A stretch of DNA of 35,774 nucleotides from NCBI GenBank assembly GCA_937873135.1, contig CALMVQ010000248.1:1-35774 (forward strand), written 5' to 3'. The notes beneath the pieces are model-generated. The model worked only from the letters and a program-made list of their open reading frames with translations, did no database searches and was not told where the DNA came from. The translations under genes were made by a program, and so were the position numbers. Shown here one piece after another: positions 1-9,384 of this stretch; the first letter of the stretch is position 1, and the number at the start of each line of letters is the position of its first letter. This DNA comes from an uncultured Scytonema sp. Lineage in GTDB: Bacteria > Cyanobacteriota > Cyanobacteriia > Cyanobacteriales > Nostocaceae.

Positions 1-89
1 TCTTGCAGTTCATTATCCACAGGCGTGTCGTCTGAGTCGGGAAGTTCCTCGGAAGATGGCAAGCAATGCAGCGGATTATACTCTAACAT
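1..89 (-). CDS. Uma2 family (DUF820) protein, N-terminus only
   Basis: The ATG is at 87-89 on the minus strand and the gene runs off the left edge, so only about 29 residues are visible. They begin MLEYNPLHCLPSSEELPDSD and continue TPVDNELQ, which I recall as the opening of many cyanobacterial Uma2 proteins (PD-(D/E)XK nuclease fold, function unknown, many copies per genome). No catalytic residue lies in the visible part, so the call rests on this opening alone. A degenerate coiled-coil remnant of Uma2 type lies just upstream on the same strand (195-287). Confidence 0.55.
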   Translation of the reverse strand, partial: MLEYNPLHCLPSSEELPDSDDTPVDNELQ

Positions 90-194
90 AAGCGATGCCT
101 TAGAGTGTTTTCTAAATATATTTTAAGTAAGGAAAAGGGCAGGTACAAAACAGGCTTCGACTCCATGATTGATTTGCACTCTTATTGGCTTTAA

Positions 195-287
195 TCAACA
201 TGCATCGCGCCGATAGTTTTCTGAAAGCCTTTCTGCTTCAATGCGACGTTGCTCAGCTTCCAGACGAAGTTGTTTTTCCCGCTGATT
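195..287 (-). pseudogene. Coiled-coil C-terminal remnant, Uma2-type tail
   Basis: Minus-strand reading gives NQREKQLRLEAEQRRIEAER followed by LSENYRRDAC and a stop. Charged Glu/Arg/Gln-rich tails like this end many long cyanobacterial Uma2 proteins. The frame stays open for some codons further upstream but I find no start and no recognisable domain. I read it as the decayed 3' end of a gene; it overlaps the edge of the ABC permease fragment on the other strand. Function cannot be assigned. Confidence 0.35.
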
Positions 288-332
288 GCAAAGGCTGTAT
301 ACTGGTATCCAAGAGCGGGCAAACTTACACCT

Positions 333-642
333 AAAAAGTCGGGATGTCTGATTGCCCCGATTGTCTTGGTTGCTTTAAGTATAGCTGAGGCTGTTCGAGC
401 TGTAGGTTCTCTGCTCAACTCCGCACTGCTGATCACACCCGCAGCGATCGCACAGCGTCTGGTAGCGCGTCCTTTAGTTGGGCTTTTCCTATCTCTCCTA
501 CTGGCACTTACTTTTGTATGGGTGGGGTTAACCATTGGCTTCTACACCCCGTACCCAGTCAGTTTTCTGATCAAGCCCCTTAGCCTTCGCGACTTATGTT
601 GTGGTGGTGTTTCGGCGCTCTTTTGTCTGGAACCATCAGTGA
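333..642 (+). pseudogene. Metal ABC transporter permease (ABC-3/ZnuB-MntB type) fragment, frameshifted
   Basis: The plus-strand frame reads IVLVALSIAEAVRAVGSLLN and then SALLITPAAIAQRLV, followed by a hydrophobic segment (VGLFLSLLLALTFVWVGLTI) and FYTPYPVSFLI. The VGSLL...ALLITPAAIA pattern is the hallmark of the C-terminal half of ABC-3 family zinc/manganese permeases. After about position 567 the frame closes the family match; shifting one frame continues it with TSLAFATYVVVVFRR and ends at a stop near 640. The N-terminal half (about 150 residues) is absent. An open frame starting at 249 runs through this region but its first 28 residues do not belong to the family. I infer a dead remnant; no ATPase or binding-protein partner is in view. 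Confidence 0.5.
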
Positions 643-793
643 TAGGCTGCCTTGCCTATGACTTGCGTTCTGGGAACGGGTAATAGGGAAGAAAAACATA
701 GTTCACCAATTACCCATTACTATTCTTTGTTCAAGTAGTTGACAAATCATTCTAGGTTTGCTACATTTATTAATCGTGGTCACCGAAATCCCA

Positions 794-866
<73 letters not shown>

Positions 867-1458
867 TACTGCATAAAATCTCTGGCAGCAATGACTTCCA
901 GGGGTTTTTGGTGAAACAATAAACCCCATTTCAGCTATTTGCGCTCTTTGTAATCAAATGCCACATTGGAGATTTTTGGACGACTGGAGTTTAGACTAGG
1001 CAGCAAGAGACCACCCAGCAGTGTTGAGTTGATCAAACACAACCTTTAAGAACAAAAACCTTTGATACTAAGCTGCTTTTTCTGGATATTTACGTGGCTT
1101 AGGCGTATTTTTTTACTATGGGATAGCGAATTCTACGTTGTCGTTGTTGTCCTGAAAGGCTGATTTATATGTTGCATTTTTAGAACACGGGTTGCAGTCG
1201 GTGAAAGATGGGGAAATGTCTGCGTTGTTGAGAATGCGAGGCTGGATGTTTCATCAAAAATTTACAGATTTACCAGTTTACGAACCACCCCCAGCTATCA
1301 ACTTTATATCTTAAGCCATAGGTATCGTCCTTAGTCGGTTCGCTGTAACCGGAGAGGGAATCCTTACCCCCTACTCCCCATCTTCCACACAGCATCCTCT
1401 ACCTCTCCCCATACTCGGAACGCGACTCCCTCGAACATCCTACAACCCAGCACCTAAA
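867..1458. other. Intergenic stretch, no gene seen
   Basis: About 590 bases between the tRNA and the Uma2 gene. I see no open frame with family resemblance. The right part (about 1340-1440) is a pyrimidine-rich run of the kind common between cyanobacterial genes. Confidence 0.6.
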
Positions 1459-2082
1459 TTACAACCGAGTATTAAAAATTTGATTTGCAGTAAGATTAAA
1501 AGTATGAAATGTTGGAGAAATAATTTTATCGTTATTTCTAAATTGAGTAATTTGATATTCTCCACTAATGAGTTGATAAACTGAGATAGTTGGTTGTTTA
1601 GGATCGCCAATAAAGCGCTTACCACCTAAAGCCTCATGGTCAATTATCCAATATTCTTGAATCCCCATCTCTTCATAGTCTGCTGATTTTTTCGAGTAGT
1701 CATCTCGCCAATTTGTACTAATAACTTCAACAACTAATTTTACAGAATCAGCTATTTCAATAATAGACTGACTTTCCCATCTTTTTTCGTTAGCGAGAGT
1801 TTCTTCATCTAAAATAATAATATCCGGTTCATATCCCGATTGCCCTTCTAAAGTTTTGACTATTGATTCTCTGGGGATAAACCAAATATCCTCTTTATTT
1901 AAGTTTCTAATAGCTATATTGAGATGGTTAATTGTAAAACCAGTTACTCTCGAATGCTTACCTCTAGGTTTCGCCATCTCAACAATAACACCATCATGTA
2001 ATTCGTAACTTATCTCAGAATCTTCTGGATACCACTCGATAAATTCATCAAATGTTATCTGCTTGGTTAAGGCTTGACTCAT
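1459..2082 (-). CDS. Uma2 family endonuclease-like protein (DUF820)
   Basis: The 207-residue protein matches the Uma2/DUF820 family at its usual length of about 190-210. An N-terminal helix (TFDEFIEWYPEDSEISYELH) leads into the strand DGVIVEMAKPRGKHSRV. The PD-(D/E)XK-like core follows: Asp in YEPDIIIL (about residue 87), Glu in VVEVIS (about 119) and Lys in DDYSKKSADYEEMGIQEYWI (about 130). EYWIID is the classic closing motif. The fold predicts a nuclease, but the real activity of these abundant cyanobacterial proteins is unknown. It is a single gene with no evident operon partner. The ATG at 2082 has only a weak Shine-Dalgarno sequence. Confidence 0.88.
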   Translation of the reverse strand: MSQALTKQITFDEFIEWYPEDSEISYELHDGVIVEMAKPRGKHSRVTGFTINHLNIAIRNLNKEDIWFIPRESIVKTLEGQSGYEPDIIILDEETLANEKRWESQSIIEIADSVKLVVEVISTNWRDDYSKKSADYEEMGIQEYWIIDHEALGGKRFIGDPKQPTISVYQLISGEYQITQFRNNDKIISPTFHTFNLTANQIFNTRL

Positions 2083-2337
2083 ATGTTTTTAAGAGAAAAA
2101 AGACAATAGTTATTACAATTATTTGCCTATTGTTGTATCCTTCCGGCTAAAGATAACTGATTTTATTGAACCTGTATAACATTATTAAGATGTTTGTACA
2201 TATGCCAGTATAAATATCCCATAACCTCACTGTTCAATCATCATATCAAATCCGGTAGCGAGTAGATGACCTGAGGATGGAAAGGTAGCACGAGACCAAA
2301 TATGAGCGAATTAGGGATAATCACCAGCGTCCTATAA

Positions 2338-2451
2338 ATGGAGGTAAAAAAAGAACTGCGTCAACACTGTATTGTTATCTGGTTGGATAAAGATGCTTGT
2401 GACAATATTACTGATTGTTTGGGGCAGTGCGATACAGCGATAGGGAGTGGC
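2338..2451 (+). pseudogene. Short coding remnant, possibly PglZ-like N-terminus
   Basis: The frame starts MEVKKELRQHCIVIWLDKDA and then loses sense near a small palindromic repeat around 2446-2470 (CTACCGCCGTCGCGCTAC). A phrase like VIWLDKD is reminiscent of the beginning of PglZ-domain proteins of phage-defence systems, but about 18 residues are too few to decide. The frame continues without a stop into the ATPase remnant at 2497, which I take to be accidental. This is a tentative resemblance, not an identification. Confidence 0.2.
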
Positions 2452-2496
2452 TACCGCCGTCGCGCTACACTAAAGACATCCCAACTCCAAATCCCT

Positions 2497-2890
2497 ATGT
2501 ATCGTTGGTTTAATACTGCAGATCCTTGTAAAGCCGACGTTCACTACATGCCACCGCCCACTATTCGATTGCCCAAATTGGAGCGGATTATTGCCCAAGA
2601 AAGTCCTGTTTGTCATTCACGCCCTGCGCCAAACGGGTAAAACCACCGCGATGTTGGCTTTGGCAAAACAACTTACAGAAAGCGGACGCTACTACACGGC
2701 AGTCATGATAGTGGTGGAAGTTGAAAGCCCCTTTAGTGATGATCCTGGAATAGCAGAATTGGCAATTCTCGGTGCGTAACGCTTGGCGATAGCGAAGCGC
2801 AGATCGCAGACAGATTATCCCCAGACTTGCAACCACCTGCTTGGTGCGAAGGGCAAACCGGACAGAGAATTAGTAGAGCCTTCGCCAATG
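2497..2890 (+). pseudogene. AAA-like domain ATPase remnant with frameshifts
   Basis: Three pieces of one protein occur in order but in different frames. Piece 1 (from ATG 2497) reads YRWFNTADPCKADVHYMPPP and TIRLPKLERIIAQE. Piece 2 (about 2600-2779) reads FVIHALRQTGKTTAMLALAK, with a Walker A element (RQTGKTT), then DDPGIAELAILGA and a stop. Piece 3 (about 2796-2890) reads DRLSPDLQPPAWCEGQTGQR. As I recall them, intact homologues are AAA-like ATPases of several hundred residues with this order of motifs. Here the Walker B region and everything after it are missing. Two frameshifts plus truncation make this a dead gene. Confidence 0.65.
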
Positions 2891-3187
2891 GCATAACTCC
2901 TCTAATTCGGGGAAGAAATCGGTTAATATATGGACAAAAAATAAAGCGTCACAAATCATTAGCAAAACTTTACTTGAGTCAGAGACACTACGACCAGTGC
3001 TTAACTATCATTTGCCCTACTGTCTCTGACGCTGTGGGGCAATTCCTTATTTTACAGCAAAATGTCAAGATAGAGATATGAAGAAGTGACGGTAAGGAGG
3101 ATGTCTAGTGGATTCGAGGAAGTAAAAGGAAAATTTCCTTAGCTTTTAGCAAGCTAAGTATTTTCTGACGACTCTTGTTGAGTTATG

Positions 3188-3529
3188 CTATATAATCCGG
3201 AAAATAAACGGATAACGGAACGATCTATCTGGATCGCTGAAAATATTGACGAGCGCCCAGATGGTTAATCCCCAGTGAAGCAGATACCCTATGCCTGCCA
3301 GTGGAATCAACAAACCAAAGCTGATAAAAACCAACACTGCAATAATAGATCCGTAAAGCCAGACATTAAAGTGGAAGTTTATAGCTTCTTTAGCATTTTC
3401 CTTAACAACCGGATCTTCAGATACGAACAGTATGGCAATAGGCACACCTACAGACACAAATGAAGTACTGAAAAAAATGGCTCCGTGACACAGGGCTGAT
3501 AAAAGTTTTCGCTTGTCCGTGTCGTACAT
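3188..3529 (-). CDS. DUF4870 domain membrane protein
   Basis: A 113-residue protein of the usual DUF4870 (Tic20-like small membrane protein) size. It begins MYDTDKRKLLSALCHGAIFF with the family's His in a first hydrophobic helix (about 10-33). A short polar link with VVKENAKEAINFHFNVWL (the conserved N-F-x-x-N segment) follows, then two more hydrophobic segments (about 57-72 and 76-97). It is predicted to sit in the membrane with three helices; its role is unknown. The start is supported by AGGAGA about 7 bases upstream. It is divergent from prfC, with about 135 bases between the two starts. Confidence 0.85.
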   Translation of the reverse strand: MYDTDKRKLLSALCHGAIFFSTSFVSVGVPIAILFVSEDPVVKENAKEAINFHFNVWLYGSIIAVLVFISFGLLIPLAGIGYLLHWGLTIWALVNIFSDPDRSFRYPFIFRII

Positions 3530-3665
3530 TTCCGTCTCCTATGTTTATTTGTGTCTTTGATTATATCAAGACGTTAACACAAGCCTTGTTGTCTTAAGAT
3601 GAAAAGACTCGTTAAAGTTAGAAAAAGTGCAGTTTAAGTTAATTCGTTAGCAGTAAATACAGTAT

Positions 3666-5288
3666 ATGTCAACTGAAATTGAGTTTGAAATACACGAAGC
3701 AGTTGAACGTCGTCGTAACTTTGCGATTATATCTCACCCTGACGCTGGTAAAACAACTCTCACAGAAAAGCTGCTTCTATACGGAGGTGCAATTCACGAA
3801 GCTGGGGCAGTTAAGGCGCGAAGGGCGCAACGCAAGGCGACTTCAGACTGGATGGCAATGGAACAACAAAGAGGTATTTCTATTACCTCTACTGTATTAC
3901 AGTTTGCCTACCGAGATTGTCAAATAAATTTACTCGATACCCCAGGTCACCAGGACTTCAGTGAGGATACCTATCGTACCTTGGCTGCTGCGGATAATGC
4001 GGTAATGTTAATTGATGTGGCAAAAGGTTTGGAACCTCAAACACGAAAATTGTTTGAGGTGTGTAAGATGCGAGGTATCCCTATCTTCACTTTTATTAAC
4101 AAACTGGACCGTCCGGGAAGAGAACCGTTGGAACTTTTGGACGAAATCGAACAAGAATTGGGACTTGTCACTTACGCAGTCAACTGGCCTATTGGTATGG
4201 GAGATCGCTTTAAAGGAATCTTTGATCGCCATCAACAGCAAATTCACTTGTTTGAAAGAAGTGCTCACGGTAGTCGGGAAGCAACTGAGACAGTTGTCAA
4301 TTTAGGTGATCCTAAAATTGAAGAACTTTTAGAACAAGACCTCTACTACCAATTGAAAACCGATTTAGAACTCATAGAAGGAGCGGGAGCGGAACTTGAT
4401 TTGCAGTTGGTACACCAAGGTAAAATGACACCTGTATTTTTTGGCAGTGCCATGACTAACTTTGGGGTAGAATTATTTCTCAGATACTTCCTCGACTACG
4501 CCCTCAAACCCGGCTCTCATAAAAGCAGCGTTGGAGAAGTTCCCCCAACTTACCCGGAGTTCTCAGGATTTGTTTTCAAGCTGCAAGCAAATATGGATCC
4601 AAAGCACCGCGACCGTGTGGCTTTCATCCGTGTTTGTACGGGGAAGTTCGAAAAAGATATGACAGTGAATCACGCCCGGATGAGCAAAATCGTCCGTCTC
4701 TCTCGTCCGCAAAAACTCTTTGCTCAAGACAGGGAATCGATTGATGTTGCTTATCCAGGTGATGTCATTGGTTTGAATAATCCAGGGGTTTTTGCTATAG
4801 GTGATACAATTTATACGGGGCAGAAATTAGAGTATGAAGGTATTCCCTATTTTTCTCCAGAGTTGTTTGCAACATTGAGAAACCCTAACCCTTCTAAGTT
4901 CAAGCAATTCCAAAAAGGTGTTTCCGAGCTGCGCGAAGAGGGTGCAGTGCAAATTATGCACTATTCAGATGAGGCTAAACGCGATCCAATTCTCGCAGCT
5001 GTAGGTCAACTACAATTTGAAGTGGTGCAGTTCCGCTTGCAAAACGAGTATGGAGTAGAAACTCATCTAGAATTATTACCATACACTGTTGCTCGTTGGG
5101 TAGAAAGTGGTTGGGAAGTTCTCAAAGAGGTGGGACGTTTGTTTAATACAACAGTAGTTAAGGACAGCATGGGACGCCCAGTGTTATTATTCCGCAATGA
5201 ATGGAATTGCCAGCAACTGCAAGAAGACCATCCAGAGTTGAAATTAAGCGCGATCGCTCCAGTCTCAGGACAACCTGTAGCTGGATAA
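3666..5288 (+). CDS. prfC: Peptide chain release factor 3
   Basis: This is the translational GTPase that recycles RF1/RF2 from the ribosome after termination. At 540 residues it has the normal family length. The GTPase domain shows the P-loop SHPDAGKTT (about 23-31), the switch I motif RGISITST (about 69-76), DTPGHQDF (about 92-99) and the guanine-specificity motif NKLDR (about 146-150). The C-terminal part carries RF3-typical phrases such as [20 protein letters not shown] and [13 protein letters not shown]. No stop or frame defect is visible. It is monocistronic as far as can be seen, with about 540 bases to the next gene. Confidence 0.97.
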   Translation: MSTEIEFEIHEAVERRRNFAIISHPDAGKTTLTEKLLLYGGAIHEAGAVKARRAQRKATSDWMAMEQQRGISITSTVLQFAYRDCQINLLDTPGHQDFSEDTYRTLAAADNAVMLIDVAKGLEPQTRKLFEVCKMRGIPIFTFINKLDRPGREPLELLDEIEQELGLVTYAVNWPIGMGDRFKGIFDRHQQQIHLFERSAHGSREATETVVNLGDPKIEELLEQDLYYQLKTDLELIEGAGAELDLQLVHQGKMTPVFFGSAMTNFGVELFLRYFLDYALKPGSHKSSVGEVPPTYPEFSGFVFKLQANMDPKHRDRVAFIRVCTGKFEKDMTVNHARMSKIVRLSRPQKLFAQDRESIDVAYPGDVIGLNNPGVFAIGDTIYTGQKLEYEGIPYFSPELFATLRNPNPSKFKQFQKGVSELREEGAVQIMHYSDEAKRDPILAAVGQLQFEVVQFRLQNEYGVETHLELLPYTVARWVESGWEVLKEVGRLFNTTVVKDSMGRPVLLFRNEWNCQQLQEDHPELKLSAIAPVSGQPVAG

Positions 5289-5828
5289 TTGTTAGTTGTT
5301 AGTAGATAGTGCATGGGGAACTCAAAGGAGGCTACGGAGTGGGGATTAGGGGCATGGAAAATAAGCGCAAGGAACAGGACTTACGCAAAAATTGCTCTTA
5401 GAGTGCTCCATAAAAATAAATGCCCAGCAGTTCATGAGAGTGAACGAGAGTCGTAGTCGCGAAGCTCTGGGGACGAAAGCTTCCGCCCCCAAGACTTCGC
5501 GCTTGGGTTCCCCAATCCGTAGTGCTATTTATTTCTGGGCAATATGCTGAAGCTTAATTTCTTGAATCACTTCTGATCCCACGGCAATAAAACGCAAGAG
5601 TTTTCTCCTCTATTCCAATTACTCACTCACAATTATCAACCTTTCAACATTTTTGCAAGTGTTAAAAAAAGCTGCAATCTGGGTAAGTTAAAAGGTAAGC
5701 ATTCAGGGGGGTAACGAGAAAATGAGGCTTACAGGCGATTTCATTGGATGATTTGGCATTGTATCCTCCTATTAACTTACCTCCCCTGTACGCTTACGGT
5801 TATAAAGAGACGGGTGTCTTGAATATCT
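5289..5828. other. Intergenic stretch with repeat-like patches
   Basis: There is no convincing open frame. Around 5374-5386 lies AGGACTTACGCAA, a short sequence that recurs in partial form at 33391 (GAACTTACGCAA). It resembles ends of dispersed cyanobacterial elements. The 5445-5520 part (GTAGTCGCGAAGC...CTTCGCGCTTGGG) has short inverted complementarity. The last 60 bases form the leader of the M48-like gene. Confidence 0.45.
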
Positions 5829-8033
5829 ATGCTTTCACATCTTAAGCCGTCTTTGGAAAGTGGTTTAACAGCCCTTAAACAAGGAGATAATCAAACAGCA
5901 ATAGCAATACTCAAAGTCATTGCGACAAAAGAAGGCGATCGCCCGGTAGGGTTACAAGCCCAGATCGGGTTAGTCGTGGCTTATGCACGTAGTGGTGAAG
6001 TGACAAAAGCAATCTTTTGGTGCGAAGCTCTCTCTCAGAATGATAATCCACAAATTAAGCAGTGGGCTGATAACTCTTTAGAACAACTGACAAAACGCAA
6101 TCAAGACGATGTGTCAAATGTGACAACCGGATTTGTCCCCTTTGAAAACTCACTTATCACTTCGATAGGACAAGAGAAAAAGGCAGAGCGGGTGCAGGAA
6201 GAGCAGGGGAAGATGAAGGAAATTCCAAACCCAACCACCCCTGTTTCCCCATCTTCCACAACCAACGTTGGTATACCGTTCAACCATGCTAAAGCTAAAC
6301 CACTGACAATTCATTGGCGGCAAGCAGAAAGAGCAAAGGTATGGCAACCTCCACAGAAACCGAACTTAATACTCTTACGGCTGCTGATGGTAGGAACATT
6401 CATCGCTCTATTGTGGGTAATGCGCGAACTACTAGTGTTCGTAATGATATTAACTAACAATATTTTAGTTAAATTACCATTCCTGGAGCCAATACAGCTT
6501 TTATCTACTGATCCGACAATCTTCCTGCTGCTCTTACTTTTGATTCTTATCGGCTTGTCTCCGTGGTTACTAGATCTATTACTAACAAGCTTGTACGCTC
6601 AGCAACCGTTAGAAAAGGAAACCTTGAATAGGTACAGTCCAGAAGCAGTTCGAGTGTTGCAACGCTATTGCCAACATAAAGGCTGGCGGTTACCTAAACT
6701 TAGTGTTTTGCCGATGACTTCCCCAATGGCACTAACTTACGGCAATCTACCAAGAACAGCCCGGATTATGGTGAGTCAGGGGCTATTAGAGCAATTAGCA
6801 GATGATGAAATCGCCACAATCTATGCTAACGAGTTAGGGCACATAGCTTATTGGGATTATGTCATCATGTCTCTGGTACTGCTGGTCACGATTCCAGCTT
6901 ATCAGCTATACCAACAATTTTCTAAATGGGGAGACAGAACATCCCAGAAACTCTGGCGTTTGGTTATGGGAATTATGGCAACCCTTGCCTATGGGGTTTG
7001 GTGTTTGCTGACGGGAACTGCTTTGTGGTTGTCGCAACTGCGGCTTTACTATAGTGACTCTTTCGCTACAGGAGTCACGGGTAATCCTAATGGAGCAATG
7101 CGTGCGTTACTCAAAATTGCTCTCGGCATTGCTACTGATATTCAAACAGAAGAACAGACTAGTTTGCAACTCGAAAGCTTAAATCTCCTAACGCCTGTTG
7201 GATACCAACAAAGTATTTGCTTGGGTAGTATTGCTCCTCATACGACTTTTGAATCCTTCTTGATGTGGGACTATCTCAATCCCTATCGGTGGTGGTTTGT
7301 GATTAACAATACTCATCCATTAATGGGCGATCGCCTACAGCGTTTGGCATCTATAGCCCAGAAATGGCATCTAGCAACAGAACTATATTTAGAAAGCCAG
7401 CAACCGTTAAGGATTAAGTCTCAGTCCTTCTTGTTACAAATTGCTCCCTTTTTAGGAATTCCTCTAGGTTTGGTGTTTGCAGCTTTAATCTGGCTGGGTT
7501 GGCAAATGGCTTTCTTACTTAAGTTTTTGAACTTAAAGTGGATATACGATGATTGGTCTTTCGTGACAGGTTGCCTGTTGATCTGCGTCAGTATTGGCAT
7601 TTTGATTCGGATGAATTCTTTCTTTCCAGAAATTAAGCCTCAACAAGTACAAACTGATGACAGCCTACCCGACTTGTTAGCAAACCCAACCTTCCTCCCT
7701 ATTAACAGCGTTAAAGTATGCCTTGTTGGCAAGCTAATAGGTCGTCGCGGCACTCGCAACTACTTGGGACAAGACTTGATTTTACAATCAAGCACAGGTC
7801 TTGTGAAATTACATTACATGTTCTCGTTGGGACAAAAAGTCTTACCCCAAGATTTGGTAGGTCGGAAAGTGATCGTTACAGGCTGGTTACGGCGGGGTGC
7901 AACTCCTTGGATTGACGTACAAACCTTGCAAACTCAAAGTGGTAAAACCCTTAACAGTCCTCATCCTGTTTGGTCTACTGTTTTAGCAGTTGCCGCAGAA
8001 GCTTGGGGCGCGTACATTCTTTTGAAAGGATAG
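5829..8033 (+). CDS. M48 (HtpX-like) membrane metallopeptidase homologue, zinc motif altered
   Basis: A 734-residue membrane protein. Residues 1-95 look like a TPR-type helical repeat region (GDNQTAIAILKVIA, SGEVTKAIFWCEAL). A linker rich in Pro/Ser/Thr leads to two hydrophobic helices at about 180-215 and 225-250. The M48 peptidase region follows: SPMALTYGNLPRTARIMVSQ, then DDEIATIYANELGHIAYWDY. The zinc helix should read HExxH; here it is NELGH (Asn334, Glu335, His338). A later YYSDSFATGVTGNPNGAMRA and THPLMGDRLQRL follow the M48 order. Two more helices lie at about 545-575 and 585-605. The last 110 residues (SVKVCLVGKLIGRRGTRNYL onward) look like an OB-type beta domain. With one zinc His replaced it may be a non-catalytic member or may bind metal differently. 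It stands alone on its strand. Confidence 0.8.
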   Translation: MLSHLKPSLESGLTALKQGDNQTAIAILKVIATKEGDRPVGLQAQIGLVVAYARSGEVTKAIFWCEALSQNDNPQIKQWADNSLEQLTKRNQDDVSNVTTGFVPFENSLITSIGQEKKAERVQEEQGKMKEIPNPTTPVSPSSTTNVGIPFNHAKAKPLTIHWRQAERAKVWQPPQKPNLILLRLLMVGTFIALLWVMRELLVFVMILTNNILVKLPFLEPIQLLSTDPTIFLLLLLLILIGLSPWLLDLLLTSLYAQQPLEKETLNRYSPEAVRVLQRYCQHKGWRLPKLSVLPMTSPMALTYGNLPRTARIMVSQGLLEQLADDEIATIYANELGHIAYWDYVIMSLVLLVTIPAYQLYQQFSKWGDRTSQKLWRLVMGIMATLAYGVWCLLTGTALWLSQLRLYYSDSFATGVTGNPNGAMRALLKIALGIATDIQTEEQTSLQLESLNLLTPVGYQQSICLGSIAPHTTFESFLMWDYLNPYRWWFVINNTHPLMGDRLQRLASIAQKWHLATELYLESQQPLRIKSQSFLLQIAPFLGIPLGLVFAALIWLGWQMAFLLKFLNLKWIYDDWSFVTGCLLICVSIGILIRMNSFFPEIKPQQVQTDDSLPDLLANPTFLPINSVKVCLVGKLIGRRGTRNYLGQDLILQSSTGLVKLHYMFSLGQKVLPQDLVGRKVIVTGWLRRGATPWIDVQTLQTQSGKTLNSPHPVWSTVLAVAAEAWGAYILLKG

Positions 8034-8042
8034 CCAGAAGAT

Positions 8043-8178
8043 AGGGGCAGGTTTTACAGATTGATTTTAAAGCCGATAAGTTAATCGACAAAACCTGCCC
8101 GTACAGTCGTAGGGGCAGGTTTTACAGATTGATTTTCCAGTCGATAAGTTAATCGGCAAAACCTGCCCGTACAGTCGT
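8043..8178 (+). repeat. Tandem pair of 68-bp units, each an inverted repeat
   Basis: Two head-to-tail copies, 8043-8110 and 8111-8178, differ at only a few positions. Each starts AGGGGCAGGTTTTACAG and ends CAAAACCTGCCCGTAC plus AGTCGT, so GGGCAGGTTTT and AAAACCTGCCC can pair as a stem. The array sits directly after the M48-like gene, where the stems could also act as terminators. It resembles the palindrome at 27532-27559 in being a GC-rich hairpin in an AT-rich spacer. Confidence 0.9.
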
Positions 8179-8805
8179 AATTTTTCGCCCCCAAATCACT
8201 TCTGCTTCTCCTACTCCCTACTAGCTATCGTCGGACATAAAGAAAAGTTGCAAATATACATACTTTCGGTTACATTTATTTATATAAACAAAGAAAATAG
8301 GTGACAAGCAGTATTTTGACCTACCTATTTGCCAGACTCATGGGTCTTATTCAACTTTTGTCGCTCCCACACAGTAATAAATCTACCAGTATGGAGCTGG
8401 TGTTAGTTTCGCAAATGCCAAATTTCTAAAAAAATGTATTTTATGCTACGATGCATTTAAATAACTGCTAGAAATGTATGCCTTGAACTATCTACGTAGA
8501 AAATACCGTGGTAATGTAAGGGGAATGGTGTTTAATTCTCCAAAAAAGGGCATCTAAAAAGTTTCCTGTGGTAAGCAATAAGCTGTAAAATCTAAAGTCC
8601 TTGGGATAAAGGTATAAGGAGCGTTGTGTGCGCTTTTGTATTAAACAAGCTTGAACCCGGTGAAAAACTATATTGTATAGGTTGACAGTTTGGAGTAAAA
8701 AAATTGGTTTGTGACGCTGTTAGAAAAGTAGCATATATCAAAAGCCAAAGCCAAAACACTGTTTTTTGCCCGGTCGCGTTCGTTCAACTGTTGGAGGTCT
8801 AGTTC
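8179..8805 (+). other. Spacer and probable long leader of the RNA-binding protein gene
   Basis: About 625 bases without a coding frame I trust. The right half lacks stops only by chance. GAGCG...CGCTTTT near 8620-8635 may form a small hairpin, and TTGACA occurs at 8682, but a good -10 partner is not evident. Cyanobacterial rbp genes are known to have long, cold-responsive leaders; that one exists here is inference from the gap alone. Confidence 0.35.
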
Positions 8806-9306
8806 ATGTCTGTTCGCCTGTATATAGGCAATTTGCCAAAAGAAGAAATAGATCGTCAAGATCTGCAAGCAGTTTTTGCAGCAGAAGGCGATGCTGTTAC
8901 CACTAAGCTGATTAAAGATCGAAAGACCGGCAAATGCCGTGGTTTCGGTTTTATCACCGTAAACAACGATGAGCAAGCAGACCAAGTTATTGAAAAATAC
9001 AATGGTCAATTGTTCAAAGATTCTCCTATCAAGATAGAGAAGGCATTACCTCGCACTAAGAGTGAGGAGAATGAGGAGCAAGCTCCCAAAGCTGCAAATA
9101 ATGCCCCAAGCAGCACTCCGGGACCAATTAAAGAAAGCAACCGTCGCGAGAAAAGTTCTAATAATAATAAGAAATACCGTCGTGGCGGAAGTCCTGCTCG
9201 TGAAACCACTACTGCGTCTGATTCGGATACTATTCGTCCAGATCCCCGTTGGGCAAATGAATTAGAAAAGCTGAAACAGATGCTAGCTGCACAAACGACA
9301 AATTGA
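8806..9306 (+). CDS. RRM-type RNA-binding protein
   Basis: A 166-residue protein with one RNA recognition motif at residues 3-78. RNP2 is LYIGNL (about 5-10) and RNP1 is KCRGFGFITV (about 43-52), both with the aromatic residues needed to stack on RNA bases. After the RRM comes a long, low-complexity, basic and Ser/Asn-rich tail (SSNNNKKYRRGGSPARE), then a short helical end DPRWANELEKLKQMLAAQTT. The small cyanobacterial Rbp proteins are usually about 100 residues, with or without a Gly-rich tail. This longer form is a different subgroup, so I give no rbp letter. The ATG follows GGAGG about 9 bases upstream. It converges on the 9385 gene across a perfect AT palindrome. Confidence 0.92.
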   Translation: MSVRLYIGNLPKEEIDRQDLQAVFAAEGDAVTTKLIKDRKTGKCRGFGFITVNNDEQADQVIEKYNGQLFKDSPIKIEKALPRTKSEENEEQAPKAANNAPSSTPGPIKESNRREKSSNNNKKYRRGGSPARETTTASDSDTIRPDPRWANELEKLKQMLAAQTTN

Positions 9307-9322
9307 TCCACTTAGGAGAAAG

Positions 9323-9364
9323 ATTAAAAATTAAAAATCATTTTTTTGATTTTTAATTTTTAAT
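9323..9364. terminator. Perfect 18-bp AT-rich palindrome between convergent genes
   Basis: The arm 9323-9340 is the exact reverse complement of 9347-9364, with a six-T loop. It sits 17 bases after the RNA-binding protein stop and about 20 bases from the end of the convergent 9385 gene. A bidirectional terminator is the simplest reading; runs of ATTAAAAATTAAAAAT are also a common cyanobacterial filler repeat. Confidence 0.6.
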
Positions 9365-9384
9365 TCCCATTGTCCTTTAACTAA

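Noticed and set aside
191-535. Minus-strand open frame of 114 codons
   Set aside because: It lies over the ABC permease fragment and its sequence shows no family trait; the permease pattern on the other strand explains the region better.
2827-3081. Plus-strand open frame of 84 codons after the AAA remnant
   Set aside because: Its first part is the third piece of the ATPase remnant; the remainder (KSLAKLYLSQRHYDQCLTII) is not recognised and lacks a start of its own.
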